A stretch of 64,000 bases of DNA. Origin: Aggregicoccus sp. 17bor-14. GTDB lineage: Bacteria > Myxococcota > Myxococcia > Myxococcales > Myxococcaceae. This document shows, one piece after another, positions 1 to 10,600 of this stretch (positions within the stretch are counted from its first letter, which is position 1; every line of letters begins with the position of its first letter). The stretch lies in contig NZ_VJZZ01000007.1 in NCBI RefSeq assembly GCF_009659535.1, forward strand, positions 310,001 through 374,000, given 5' to 3'. Both the position numbers and the translations under genes were made by a program. The notes beneath the pieces are model-generated. The model saw only the letters and a list, made by a program, of their open reading frames with translations, searched no databases and was not told the DNA's origin.

Positions 1-25
1 GCTGGCTGAAGCGCTTCTTGGACAT
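1..25 (-). CDS. 5' end of a leftward gene (truncated by window edge)
   Basis: A leftward ATG ends at position 25, preceded by a strong GGAGG five to six bases upstream (35-30 on the plus strand, read in reverse). Only eight codons are inside the window, giving MSKKRFSQ, so the product cannot be named. It diverges from the giant gene starting at 242, and the 14-bp palindromic operator at 43-56 sits 18 bases upstream of this start, so the gene may encode a regulator or a target of one. That is inference from position only. Confidence 0.5.
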
Positions 26-42
26 GGCGGACCTCCGACTTC

Positions 43-90
43 CCTAGATGTCTAGGCAAGAGTGCGCCCGCGCATACCTAGACGTCAAGG
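43..90. promoter_or_regulatory. Paired palindromic operator in divergent promoter
   Basis: CCTAGA-TG-TCTAGG at 43-56 is a perfect inverted repeat with 6-bp arms. CCTAGA-CG-TCAAGG at 77-90 is a second, slightly decayed copy in the same orientation. Their starts are exactly 34 bp apart, about three helical turns. Both lie between two divergent genes. This is the pattern of two dimer sites bound cooperatively, but I do not know the regulator. A weak sigma70-like promoter for the rightward gene (TTGACT at 159-164) lies further downstream. The rest of 91-241 shows nothing else. Confidence 0.5.
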
Positions 91-241
91 TATTGCGCGA
101 TCCGGCGAAAAAGCGGCCGGCCCCCGTCTCGGGGCGGGGGGCATGGGCTGGGTGCAGTTTGACTCATTGTGAACGCATGTGCTTCAACCCCGCCGGTGTC
201 GGATCGCAGAGCACATCCGGCGCAGGGAGCTGGGAGGGGAC

Positions 242-3200
242 ATGCCTGGAGTTGGACGTCGCGTGGGAAGCGTGCTGCGCCTGAGCGCAGTGCTGCTGGG
301 GGTGCTGGCGTCGTTGGGAGCTTCAGCGGTCCGGGCCGAGGAGCCGGCGCTCGGCGCGGGGCTCGCCTGGCTTGCCTCGCAGCAGGCGGCAGACGGCAGC
401 TACGGGCAATCCCCTGGCGCGCTGGCCACGCCGGTGCAGTCCACCTGCGAGGTGCTGCGCGCCCGGCTGCTGCTGGGCGAGCGCGGGGCGGTGGGCTTCA
501 ACGAGGCGCTCGGCTACCTCGACTCGCACGGCGACGCCGACACTGAGGTGCTCGCGCGCCGCATCGCGCTCGACGCGCAGCTGGGCCTGCCCGTGCCGCC
601 CGCCGCGCTGCAGCGGCTCTCGCAGCTGCGCGCGAACCAGCGCCCGAACGGCGGCTTCGGCGCGCGCGCAGGCTGGGACCCCAGCGCGTTCGACACGTCG
701 GTGGCGCTGGATGCGCTCTCGCTCGCGGCGTCGGCCGGAGATGCGACGGCGGCGCGCGCGGTGGGCTTCCAGCTCGGGCGCCAGCAGTCCAGCGGCGCGT
801 GGGTGAGCCCGGGCAACCCGGCGTCCGTGTACGTCACGGCGCTCGGCATGCGCTCGCTCGTGGGCTACCGGGACACCTCCGTGGGCGTGAAGGATGCACT
901 GGGCCGGGCCCAGGCTTTCCTCCTCTCCGCACGGGGGCCGGACGGGCTGTGGGGCGAGGACTACAAGAGCGCCACCGTGCTGCTCGCGCTGCTGCCCTTC
1001 GTGAGCGACCTCTCGCTGGTGGAGGCGAGCGCGGGCGCGCTGCAGGCGCGCCAGCTCGCGGACGGCAGCTGGGCGGAGGACCCCTTCACCACGGCGCTCG
1101 CGCTGCAGGCGCTCAAGGCGTACGCGGCGCGCAAGGCAGGCCCCGGCCCCGCGGCCTCGGGCTCGGTGAGCGGCTACGTGGTGCGCGCGGGCAGCACCGA
1201 GCCAGTGGTGGGCGCCACGGTGACGGTGGACCAGGTGCCGGGCGTGGCGGTGCTAACCAACGGTGACGGCTACTACGTGGTGGGCGGGCTGCCCGAGGGC
1301 AGCTACACGGTGACGGCCCAGAAGGCGGGCCTCAGCTCCGCGAGCGCGGTGGTCAGCACCCGGTCGGGCCAGGTGAGCGTGGCGCCGGCGCTGGTGCTGC
1401 AGCTGCTGGACGGCTCGGGGCTCGTGTCCGGGCTCGTCTTCGACGCGGAGACGCACCAGCCGCTGCAGGCGGTGCAGGTCTCGCTCGCGGGGGCCACCGG
1501 CTACTCGGTGCTGACCAACGCGGCGGGCGCCTTCGACTTCGGCCCGGTGGCTCCGGGGGCGTACACGCTGCGCTTCGAGAAGCAGGGCTACCTCGCGATG
1601 AGCGGCGCGGTGACGGTGGTGGCCGGCCAGCCGCTCAGCGCGCAGCTGGGCCTCACCCGCGCGGGCGGCGCCGTGGATGGCTCGCCCGGCGTTGTGAGCG
1701 GCAGGGTGGTGGACGGCAAGACGGGCCTCGCGCTCGCCGGAGCCCTCTTCGACCTGGGCGGCGGGCTGAGCGGCACGTCGGCCGCGGATGGCACCGTGCG
1801 CCTCGCCTCCGTGCCGCGCGGGACCTACGCGGGCACGCTGAGCGCGGCGGGCTACCAGTCCGTCACCTTCAGCCTCGTGTTCGCGCCGGGGGCGAGCGGG
1901 GACGTGGGCACGCTCACGCTGTACCCGGCCACGGCCACCACGCCGCCCACCTCGCTCACCCTGCGCGGGCTGGTGGCGGACGGGGTGAGCGGCGCGCCGG
2001 TCGCGGGCGCCACGGTCACCCTGGTGGAGACGGGCGCGAGTGCCACCACCGGCGCGGACGGGCGCTTCGCGCTCTCCGGCATCACGCTCAAGAGCTTCCA
2101 GCTCGCGCTGAGCGCGGGCGGCTACGTGGCCGCCACCTACGGGATGCAGGTGGCCGCCTACGGCGAGGCGGACGTGACGCTGAAGCTCTCGCCTCCGGGC
2201 ACGGGCGCCAGCTCCACCCAGCTGGTGGGCCAGGTGACGGACGCCGAGACGGGCGCCCCGCTCGCCGGGGCGCAGGTGGCGGTGCCGGGCAGCAGCCTGA
2301 GCGCCACCACCGGCGCGGATGGGCACTACGCGCTGCTGGGCATCGACAAGCTCGAGTTCACCCTGAGCATCTCCGCGGTGGGCTACAGCCAGCAGCAGCA
2401 GGGCGTGCGGCTCTCGGCCCACGGCCAGTACACGCTGGACGCGGCGCTCTCGCCCGTGCCGGACGACAGCTTCCAGGTCGTCACGGTGGCGGCGCGCCAG
2501 GCGGAGTACCCGGGCGGGGGCACCGCGCTCTTCGACGTGCGGGTGGCGAGCCTGCTGAACGGGGCGAAATTGGTGGGCGTGCTGGGCGAGGTGCAGGACG
2601 TGAACGGCAACCCCGTGGCCACGGTGCGCCCCTACGCGCCCGGCACGGGCGTGCCGGTGAGCCAGCTGGGCTTCGACCCGCACGAGGTGAAGGAGCTCAC
2701 CGTTGCGTGGGACACGCAGCAGTTCTCGCCGGGCACCTACCGGCTCGTGATGCGGGTGTCCGAGCCGGGCACCACGAGCCGCGCGCTGCCCTACGGCGAG
2801 GTGCTCGCGGAGAACGCCGGCAGCACCCGCATCACCTCCACGCTGGCGCTCGGCGGCGCGCTGAGCATCGACCCGCCCCTCACCCAGGCGGGCCTGCCCA
2901 CGCCGGTGAACCTGGGCGCGCTCGTGCGCAACGCGGGCAACACGACGCTTTCGCCCGGCCGCTACGTGCTCACGGTGAAGAGCGCGAAGACGGGCGCGGT
3001 GCTCTACACCGCCGAGGCGCAGGCCGAGGCGCTCCCGGTGGGCAACAGCGCCGCGGTGGCGTTCGGCAGCTGGGTGCCCACCGAGAACGGGAACCTGCCC
3101 GTCGCGGTGAGCGCGAAGGACCCGGCGGTGCCCGGCGTGCTCTCCGGCACGCTCTACGTGGGTGACAAGGCCAGCGGCACCTTCACGGTGAGCCGCACCG

Positions 3201-6200
3201 CGGTCCCCGAGGGCAACCAGACGGTGCGCGGCACGGTGCGGATGCAGGGCGTGGACACCACGGTCGGCACCGGCACCGACCCGCTCTTCGCGCTGGTGAA
3301 GGAGGCGGTGCGCCGCGGCGGCGTGTACACGGGTGCCCAGGCCATCGCCTGGCACGACACCAACAACAACGGCGCGGGCTGCCTGGGCTGCCACATCGAG
3401 ACCCAGAGCCTGCTGGGGCTCTCCTCGGCGCAGCAGAAGGCCACCATCGATCCGCAGAGCGTGCAGTACCTGTTCAACGCGGTGAGCACCTCGCTCAACG
3501 CGGACGGCTCGCTGCGCCTCTCGCACCCGGAGTTCGCGCTCACCCAGGCGCCGCTGGGCCTGTGGTCGCTGAGCGCCTGGGCGGACGTGGCCGCCACCTT
3601 CCGCGCGAAGTACCGCGTGGCCCAGTACATCAACGGCCGCAAGGTGCGCGTGGGCAACCAGACGCGCTGGGACAACGACCACGGCTCGGCGGGCTGGTGG
3701 GCGACGTCCCCCGCGCTCACCGCGCTCACGGTGAAGGGCTTCGTGGACGTGGTGCAGAACGCCGGCAAGCTGCAGCCCGGCGAGGTGCCCGACTACGCGC
3801 TGGGCGCCGCGATGTCGCTGGGCGCGGGCGGCACCTCCGAGGGCGTGGCGACGGGACCCGACGGGATGCTCTACGTGGTGCGCACCGGCGGCACCATCAC
3901 CCGGATGGATCCCGCGACGGGCGCGGTGGCCACGGTGGCCACCGGCCTGGGCAGCATCCGCGGCATCGCGGTGGCGGCGGACGGAACGCTCTACGTCACG
4001 CGCTACGGCTCGGCGAGCAGCATCTGGAAGATCCTCCCCGACGGCACCCGCAGCACCATCGCCGTCTCCGGCAACATCCCCAACGCGAACTTCGGACCGG
4101 ACGGCTGGCTGTACCTGCCGGACTGGGACGGCAACCGCGTCGTGCGCGTGAGCCCGGCGGGCCAGGTGGAGACCTACGTGAGCGGCGGCCTCCTCAACCG
4201 CCCCTACACGGTGGCCTTCGACCAGGCCGGCAACCTCGTGGTCGCCAACTACTACGCGAAGGAGCTGCTGCGCGTGGACGCTGCGAGTCGCAGCGTGAGC
4301 AAGCTCGCGGACGGCCTGGGCTACGAGCCCACGCACATGGCCCGCGCGGCCGACGGCAGCATCTACTACGCAGCCCCCGCGGGCCGTGGCCTGCTGCGGG
4401 TGCGCCCGGACGGCACCGCCGAGCGCGTCATCGACTCACCGAACGCCCTGTACGGGCTGGCGGCGGTGGGCGACAGGGTCTACGTGGTGGACAACAGCAC
4501 GAACGCCATCCGCGAGGTGGTGGCGAGCCCGCTGGACACCCTCGCGCTCGGTGCGCTGCGCGACGAGGTGACGCCCGCCGTGCGCTACCTCGCGGCGAAC
4601 ACCGAGTCGGACAACGACAACACCGTGCACGCGATGCGCCTCATCGGACTCGAGGAGGGGCGCGCGCTCGTCACCGATACGGCGCTGCTCGCGCAGCTGG
4701 ACGCGAAGGTGAGCGCCGAGGCGGCGCTGCTGCGCGCGCGCCAGAAGGCCACCGGCGCCTGGTCCCGCTACAACTCCAACGGCGGTGGCGACCCGCTCAC
4801 CACGGCGCTGGTGGGCATCGCGCTCGAGTACACGAACCCGAGCCCCAAGGACCTGCAGATCCGCAACGCCATCACCTACCTGCTCAACGCGCAGACGCAG
4901 GATGGCTCCTGGGACAACTACGACAACGGGCTGACCACGCGCCTCGCGTCCACCAGCTTCGTGATGGTGTTCATGCCCAAGGCGCTGGATCGCCTCGGCG
5001 GCATCGACATCGACCTCTACGTGGAGACGCCGGGCAACATCCAGCTGGCCAACGCCTCCGTGGCGCCCACCACCACGCCGGGAGCGGGCGGCAGCGCCAC
5101 CCACCTGTGGAAGCTGCCGGGTGTGACGGGGGATGGGCGCGAGGTGCAGTTCGACCTCGGGCTGCTGGGCATGCAGCTGGGCGAGGAGCGCCCGGCCGCG
5201 AGCCGCGCCTACCTCGTCTTCAAGAACTCCTTCGTGGACGAGCCCGTGCAGCTGCCCCTGGAGGTGCCGGTGGTGCGCACCACCAGCGGCGCGGCCCTGA
5301 CGGTGGCCACGGACCGGCCGCGCTACGGCGCGCACGAGACGGTGCAGCTCGCCGCCACGGTGACCAACACCAGCGCGGCCCCGTCCTCGGGCCGGGTGGC
5401 GCTGAGCATCGTGCCGCGCGGGGGAGGGGAGCCGCTCGCGCTGCTGCCCGCGCTGCCCTTCTCGGGGCTCGCTCCGGGCGCCCAGCTCCCGCTGCTCAGC
5501 GCGTGGGAGAGCGGCGCGGCGCTCGCCGGTGACTACCAGGTGGACGCGCTGGTGCTGGACGCCGCGGGCCGCGTGCTCGCGAGCGCATCGGCGCCCTTCT
5601 CCATCGACGCGCCCGCGCAGCTCGCGGCCGCGAGCGTGGCGAGCGACAAGCCCGTGTACGAGGCCTGGGACCGGGTGGGGCTGCTGGCGCGCGTGCGCAA
5701 CGCGGCCCCCAACGCGCTGCTGCCTGCCTCGCAGGCCACGGTGACGGTGCAGGCGCCGGACGGCCACACGGTGTTCACCGGCAGCGCGCCGGTGAACCAG
5801 CTGCTGCCCGGGGCGCTCGAGGACCTGCCCTTCGCCTTCGCGCTGCAGGACGCGCCCGAGGGCAACTACCGGGTGACCCTGCAGCTGGATGACGCCTTCA
5901 CCCGCGAGCCGCTCGCGAGCGCCACCGCGGGCTTCCAGGTGGTGCGCCACCCGGCCGCGAGCCTCAGCGGCAGCGTCTCGGTGCGCGCGAGCAGCGTGTA
6001 CCTGGGCGAGAGCAACCTGTGCACCGACACCGCGGGCACCGGCGCGGCCTCGGGCCTGAGCGGGGTGCGCCTCCTCCACCAGGTGGTGCAGGTGGACACC
6101 GGCCGCGTGGTGGACGAGGCGAGCGAGACGGTGGCGCTCACGGCCAGCGCGCCGCTCACCCGCACGCACGGGGTCTCCACGCAGGGGCTCTCCGTGGGCG

Positions 6201-7522
6201 GCTATGCCTGCCTCCTGCTCGCCGAGCTGGACGGCACCCGCCGCACGCTGGGCTACGCGGGCTTCCAGGTGGTGGAGCCCCCCATCCGCTTCACCGCGGC
6301 GCTCTCGCAGGCCGGGCGCGGACGGCTGCTGGTGCTGGTGGACAACGTGGGCGGCGGCACGGCGGACCCCAACGGGCCCGCGAGCGCTCCGGACCTGGTG
6401 GCGCAGCGCCGCTTCCTCGTGGAGTTGCTCACCCGCGCGGGCTGGTCCTTCACCCTCACGGACACGGCGGACGCCTTCACGCGCGAGCTGCGCACCGGCG
6501 ACTACTCCGAGTACGCGCTCTTCCACGAGCGCGAGAAGCTGGACACCCAGCTGTTGCGCGAGCTGCGCGAGGCGGTGTACCGCGGAGAGGGGCTGCTCGT
6601 GTCGGGCGGCCACGACTCGCGCGACTACATCCACGACGACGCGCTGGGCATCTGCTTCACCGGGCGGCTCGAGGGCATCGGCGCGGTGGACCTCGCCGCG
6701 CCCTCCTTCCCGCTGCTCTACGGCCGCATCCCCACGCTCTCCGGGGAGAAGCCCATCCGCTTCCTGCTCGAGGGCGCGGAGGGGCTGGGCACCTACTTCC
6801 CGGCCACCCAGTACGGCGCCGAGCCGGCGCTCTCGCTCAACGCCTTCGGGCGGGGGCAGGCGGCCTTCTCGGGCGCGGACCTGCTGGCCATCGCCACCCG
6901 CGACGGCCAGGCGAGCACCGCGGCGACGGTGCTGCGCGCGATGCTCGAGAAGGTGCAGCCGGAGTCGCTCGCGGCCGTGGGCGGCGCGGTGGTGCCGGTG
7001 CGGCTCGAGGTGGCGAACCAGGGCATCGCGGTGAGCGTGGCCGCCTCGCTCGCCCTGCCCGCGGGCCTGCGTGTGGTGGACCCCGGGCCGGGCGCGGTCT
7101 CGGGTGGGGTGCTCGGCTTCTCCTTCCCGCTCGCGGAGGGAGAGACGCACGCCTCCACCTTCTGGGCGCGCCTGCCCACCACGCCCGGCCCGCTGCTGCT
7201 CGCGGGCCAGGTGACGGCGAGCCAGGGCGGCCAGAGCAAGGTGCAGCCCGTCTCGCTCGCGCTCGCGGTGGCGGCGCCCCAGGCGCTGCAGCCGGTGCTG
7301 GCCCAGCTGGATGCGCTGGGTAAGGCGGCGCGCGACGATGCCTGGGTGTTCAGCAACGCGGCCACCCACGTGCGCAACGCGCTCAAGCGCACCTCGCCGG
7401 AGCTCGCGGTGAAGGACGCGCTGCTGGCCACCGAGCGGCTTGCGGACACCTCCAGCGCGGAGGCCGTGGAGCTGCGCATCGCCATCGACCAGTGGATGCG
7501 CCGCGCCTACTCGCAGCCGTGA
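242..7522 (+). CDS. Giant exported multidomain toroid/propeller surface protein
   Basis: The 2,426-residue product starts at ATG 242, chosen over an upstream GTG at 179 because GGAGGGG lies just before it and the next residues form a Sec signal (Arg-rich, then a hydrophobic run ending near AVRA-EE). Modules in order: squalene-cyclase-like alpha/alpha toroid repeats (about 30-295, QxxDGSYG/GSWxED motifs); five carboxypeptidase-regulatory-like beta domains (about 305-740); CARDB-like Ig domains; a c-heme type motif CLGCH at 1047-1051 at the start of a second toroid half; an NHL/SMP-30-like propeller (about 1191-1430); the remaining toroid repeats (about 1435-1590); more CARDB-like domains; a GATase/DUF4350-like segment beginning near 2025; and a DUF11-like domain (about 2250-2370). 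No single enzyme is obvious. It probably acts outside the cytoplasm as a scaffold or polymer-binding protein. It is followed 90 bp later, same strand, by a transglutaminase-like gene. Confidence 0.85.
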   Translation: MPGVGRRVGSVLRLSAVLLGVLASLGASAVRAEEPALGAGLAWLASQQAADGSYGQSPGALATPVQSTCEVLRARLLLGERGAVGFNEALGYLDSHGDADTEVLARRIALDAQLGLPVPPAALQRLSQLRANQRPNGGFGARAGWDPSAFDTSVALDALSLAASAGDATAARAVGFQLGRQQSSGAWVSPGNPASVYVTALGMRSLVGYRDTSVGVKDALGRAQAFLLSARGPDGLWGEDYKSATVLLALLPFVSDLSLVEASAGALQARQLADGSWAEDPFTTALALQALKAYAARKAGPGPAASGSVSGYVVRAGSTEPVVGATVTVDQVPGVAVLTNGDGYYVVGGLPEGSYTVTAQKAGLSSASAVVSTRSGQVSVAPALVLQLLDGSGLVSGLVFDAETHQPLQAVQVSLAGATGYSVLTNAAGAFDFGPVAPGAYTLRFEKQGYLAMSGAVTVVAGQPLSAQLGLTRAGGAVDGSPGVVSGRVVDGKTGLALAGALFDLGGGLSGTSAADGTVRLASVPRGTYAGTLSAAGYQSVTFSLVFAPGASGDVGTLTLYPATATTPPTSLTLRGLVADGVSGAPVAGATVTLVETGASATTGADGRFALSGITLKSFQLALSAGGYVAATYGMQVAAYGEADVTLKLSPPGTGASSTQLVGQVTDAETGAPLAGAQVAVPGSSLSATTGADGHYALLGIDKLEFTLSISAVGYSQQQQGVRLSAHGQYTLDAALSPVPDDSFQVVTVAARQAEYPGGGTALFDVRVASLLNGAKLVGVLGEVQDVNGNPVATVRPYAPGTGVPVSQLGFDPHEVKELTVAWDTQQFSPGTYRLVMRVSEPGTTSRALPYGEVLAENAGSTRITSTLALGGALSIDPPLTQAGLPTPVNLGALVRNAGNTTLSPGRYVLTVKSAKTGAVLYTAEAQAEALPVGNSAAVAFGSWVPTENGNLPVAVSAKDPAVPGVLSGTLYVGDKASGTFTVSRTAVPEGNQTVRGTVRMQGVDTTVGTGTDPLFALVKEAVRRGGVYTGAQAIAWHDTNNNGAGCLGCHIETQSLLGLSSAQQKATIDPQSVQYLFNAVSTSLNADGSLRLSHPEFALTQAPLGLWSLSAWADVAATFRAKYRVAQYINGRKVRVGNQTRWDNDHGSAGWWATSPALTALTVKGFVDVVQNAGKLQPGEVPDYALGAAMSLGAGGTSEGVATGPDGMLYVVRTGGTITRMDPATGAVATVATGLGSIRGIAVAADGTLYVTRYGSASSIWKILPDGTRSTIAVSGNIPNANFGPDGWLYLPDWDGNRVVRVSPAGQVETYVSGGLLNRPYTVAFDQAGNLVVANYYAKELLRVDAASRSVSKLADGLGYEPTHMARAADGSIYYAAPAGRGLLRVRPDGTAERVIDSPNALYGLAAVGDRVYVVDNSTNAIREVVASPLDTLALGALRDEVTPAVRYLAANTESDNDNTVHAMRLIGLEEGRALVTDTALLAQLDAKVSAEAALLRARQKATGAWSRYNSNGGGDPLTTALVGIALEYTNPSPKDLQIRNAITYLLNAQTQDGSWDNYDNGLTTRLASTSFVMVFMPKALDRLGGIDIDLYVETPGNIQLANASVAPTTTPGAGGSATHLWKLPGVTGDGREVQFDLGLLGMQLGEERPAASRAYLVFKNSFVDEPVQLPLEVPVVRTTSGAALTVATDRPRYGAHETVQLAATVTNTSAAPSSGRVALSIVPRGGGEPLALLPALPFSGLAPGAQLPLLSAWESGAALAGDYQVDALVLDAAGRVLASASAPFSIDAPAQLAAASVASDKPVYEAWDRVGLLARVRNAAPNALLPASQATVTVQAPDGHTVFTGSAPVNQLLPGALEDLPFAFALQDAPEGNYRVTLQLDDAFTREPLASATAGFQVVRHPAASLSGSVSVRASSVYLGESNLCTDTAGTGAASGLSGVRLLHQVVQVDTGRVVDEASETVALTASAPLTRTHGVSTQGLSVGGYACLLLAELDGTRRTLGYAGFQVVEPPIRFTAALSQAGRGRLLVLVDNVGGGTADPNGPASAPDLVAQRRFLVELLTRAGWSFTLTDTADAFTRELRTGDYSEYALFHEREKLDTQLLRELREAVYRGEGLLVSGGHDSRDYIHDDALGICFTGRLEGIGAVDLAAPSFPLLYGRIPTLSGEKPIRFLLEGAEGLGTYFPATQYGAEPALSLNAFGRGQAAFSGADLLAIATRDGQASTAATVLRAMLEKVQPESLAAVGGAVVPVRLEVANQGIAVSVAASLALPAGLRVVDPGPGAVSGGVLGFSFPLAEGETHASTFWARLPTTPGPLLLAGQVTASQGGQSKVQPVSLALAVAAPQALQPVLAQLDALGKAARDDAWVFSNAATHVRNALKRTSPELAVKDALLATERLADTSSAEAVELRIAIDQWMRRAYSQP

Positions 7523-7529
7523 TTGCAGC

Positions 7530-7549
7530 GGGGGGAGCCCGCTCCCCCC
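7530..7549. terminator. GC hairpin after the giant gene
   Basis: GGGGGGAGC-CC-GCTCCCCCC is a perfect 9-bp-arm hairpin starting seven bases after the stop codon. A second perfect palindrome of 16 bp (GCCCCCCG/CGGGGGGC, 7576-7591) lies between it and the next start. No U-tract follows. The pair could attenuate or stabilise the 3' end rather than terminate fully, because the next gene on the same strand looks functionally linked. Confidence 0.4.
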
Positions 7550-7612
7550 GCCCCCGCCCTTTCCCCTCTCTGCCGGCCCCCCGCGGGGGGCTCCACCTTC
7601 GGGACACCTCTC

Positions 7613-10600
7613 ATGAAGAAGCCTGACGCCGAGCGGCGCCGCATCAGCTCCACGATGAAGCTCAACGCCCTGCTGGTGAGCGTCACCATGCTGGGCATGT
7701 GCTACCACCCGCCGCAGCTGCGGCTCGCCGAGGCGGTGATGGCCTCGGCGCCGCGCCGCCCGGTGGGTGCGGGCCCGCGCGCGATGCTGCCGCCCAGCAA
7801 GGAGCTGGTGCTCGCCGCCACGATGGAGAACGTGACCGGCGCGCTGGACCAGGCGCTCGCGAAGAAGGCCCCGCGCGCCGAGGCCGACGCGCAGCTGGCC
7901 ACGCTGGCCAAGACGCTGGACACGGTGGAGCGAGACAGCCTCGCCTCCTTCGCGCAGGTGGAGCAGGAGCTCACCGCGCGGCAGCTGCCGCCGCTGATGC
8001 TCGAGCGCCACCGCGAGGCAGTGCGCGACTTTCAGGCCAAGGTGGGCCAGCTGCGCACGGATCTGGTGGCGGTGCAGGGCGCGCGCAGCACGGCGGCGCG
8101 CGACGCGCTCACCGAGCGCATGCGCGCGCTGCTCGCCTCCAACCGCGGCGCGGCGCCCGTGCGCCGGGTGGACCCCTCCCACCTGCCGGTGCGCTCGGCG
8201 AGCCGCGAGCCGATGGCGCCCGCGCTGGATGTGGCCTCTCTCTCCCGCCGCCTGGCGACCCTGGCGGTGGCGGCCCGCACCCGAAGCAGCAGCGCCCGCG
8301 GGGGCAAGGTCTCGGCGCTCGGCGCGGCGCCCAGCGCTTCCACTTCGGGCAGCGCGGCCGCTGCGCCCGCCGGCACCGCCGCGGCGCTGGACGCGGATCT
8401 GCCGCCGGACCTCGCCGCCACCGAGGATGTGCAGCTGACGCCCGCGGTGCGCGAGCTCGCGGCCTCGCTCGGCAACAGCCCGGTGCGCATCTACAACTGG
8501 GTGCGCGACAACATCCGCTACGTGCCCACCTACGGCTCGGTGCAGGGCTCCGAGCTGACCCTGGTGAACAAGCAGGGCAACGCCTTCGACACGGCGAGCC
8601 TGCTCATCGCGCTGCTGCGCGCGGCCCACGTGCCGGCCCACTACGTGTATGGCACGGTGCAGGTGCCGGCCGCCCAGGTGCGCGCCTGGGTAGGAGACGC
8701 GCCGAGCGTGGGCGTGGCCCAGGAGCTGATGGCCACCGGCGGCATCCCCAACGTGGCGCTGGTGGCCGGCGGCACCATCGCCGCGCTGAAGCTCGAGCAC
8801 GTGTGGGTGGAGGCGCTGGTGGACTTCGAGCCCTCGCGCGGGGCGGTGAACAAGCAGGGGGACACGTGGGTACCCCTGGACGCCTCGTTCAAGCCGCACA
8901 CGCGCGTGGCCCCGCTCGACCTGCGCACCGAGACGGACGTCAGCCTGCAGGGCATGTTCGACGACATCTTCGCCGTGGCCCAGCGCAACGCGGACGGGAG
9001 CGTGACGCAGCTCTTCCCCGACTACGCGCAGGTCAAGGGGCTGGAGGCGGCGCAGCAGGCGATGGCGCAGCTGAGCGCGAAGTACCCGGACCTGCGCCTG
9101 GAGCAGCTGGTGGGCGGGGTGAGCATCGCGCCGCGCAGCGCGCAGGTGCTGGATGCGAGCCTGCCCTATGACGTGGTGGCGCGCGGCACGACCTTCAACG
9201 CGCTGCCGGCGGGCCTGCGCCACACGGTGACGCTGCGGCTGTATGCCAACGAGTTCGACCGGGCGATGGAGAGCCCGGACCTGGAGACCACGCTCAGCCT
9301 CGCGCGGCTGGGCAGCGGGCGCCTCAGCGTCATCTACGCGCCGGCGAGCGCCGCGGACGCACAGCTCATCCAGAGCTACAAGGACGCCCACGCCTCCTCG
9401 CTGCCGGTGTACCTGGTGCATGTGGTGCCGCAGGTGCAGCTGGACGGCGCAGTGCTCGCCACCGGCAGCGTGACCACCATGGGCACCAGCCAGAGCTGGG
9501 AGCTCACGCTGGGCGGGGCCAATGAGCCTTCGAGCATCCCGGACGTGTACGACATCCCCGCCGGCAGCGTGAGCGTGTTCGGCATCGACGGCAACGGCCT
9601 CACGGCGGAGGCGGTGCAGGCGCGGCAGCAGGCCCGCGACGAGCTGAGCGTGGCGGAGAACATGCACCAGGTGGCGCTGCGCTACTTCACCGAGTACGAC
9701 CAGTTCGACGAGATCATCGCGCGCCCGCTCGGCGTGACCAAGCTCCGCCTGCCCTCCGCCGGCCTCTTCGCCGCGCCGCTGCAGGTGCGCTACCTCTTCG
9801 GCATGCCGCGTTCCGGCTCGTTCAACGGCCCCATGATGGACGTGAAGCACGTGCTGGTGGGCGTCGCGGGAGGCACGGCGGACGAGCGCTTCCGCTTCAT
9901 GTCCCAGAGCGGGGTGCAGGGCTCGTACCTGGAGGGCTCGGTGATCGACCAGGTTTTCTCGCGGCGCCAGGGGGCGGCCCACTCGACTGCCCAGGTGTTG
10001 ATCGACGCCGCCCGCGAGCAGGTGCCCATCTACACGCTGGATGCGGGCAACGTGGCGGCGGTGCTGCCTACCTTGCAGGTCTCCGCGGACTTGCGCAGCG
10101 AGCTCGCGGCGGCGGTGGCCGCGGGCAAGATCGTGGTGATCCCGAAGTACGCGCCGCGCGGGGTGGTGGGCTACATCCTCCAGGACCGCGAGACGGGTGC
10201 CGGCGCCTACATGATCGACAGCGGCGCGAACGGCGGCGTGGGCGAGTCGTGCGACCAGCAGCCGGAGCCGGAGCCGGTGCGGGTGCCGGTCTTCAAGATC
10301 CTCGCGTACCTCGCCGCCGCGTTCATCATCCTCGCGATGATCGCCGCGGCGTTCGGCCCGGGCACCCAGGCGGCGGAGCCCGCGCTCGCCGCGGGGCTGG
10401 CCGCGATCGTGTTCGGCATCATGCTCGCGCCCAGCAATGCGTACGCGGCCGAGCCCCGCGTCTGCTGCATCCCCAAGCCCGTGCCGCACCTCGGCGGCAA
10501 CCTGGTCCACAACATGTGCGCGGACGTGGTGCCCCCCAACGACTACCCGGGCAACGACGCGCGGGTGGATGGCAAGAACTTCGACGCCTTCAATGCGCTG

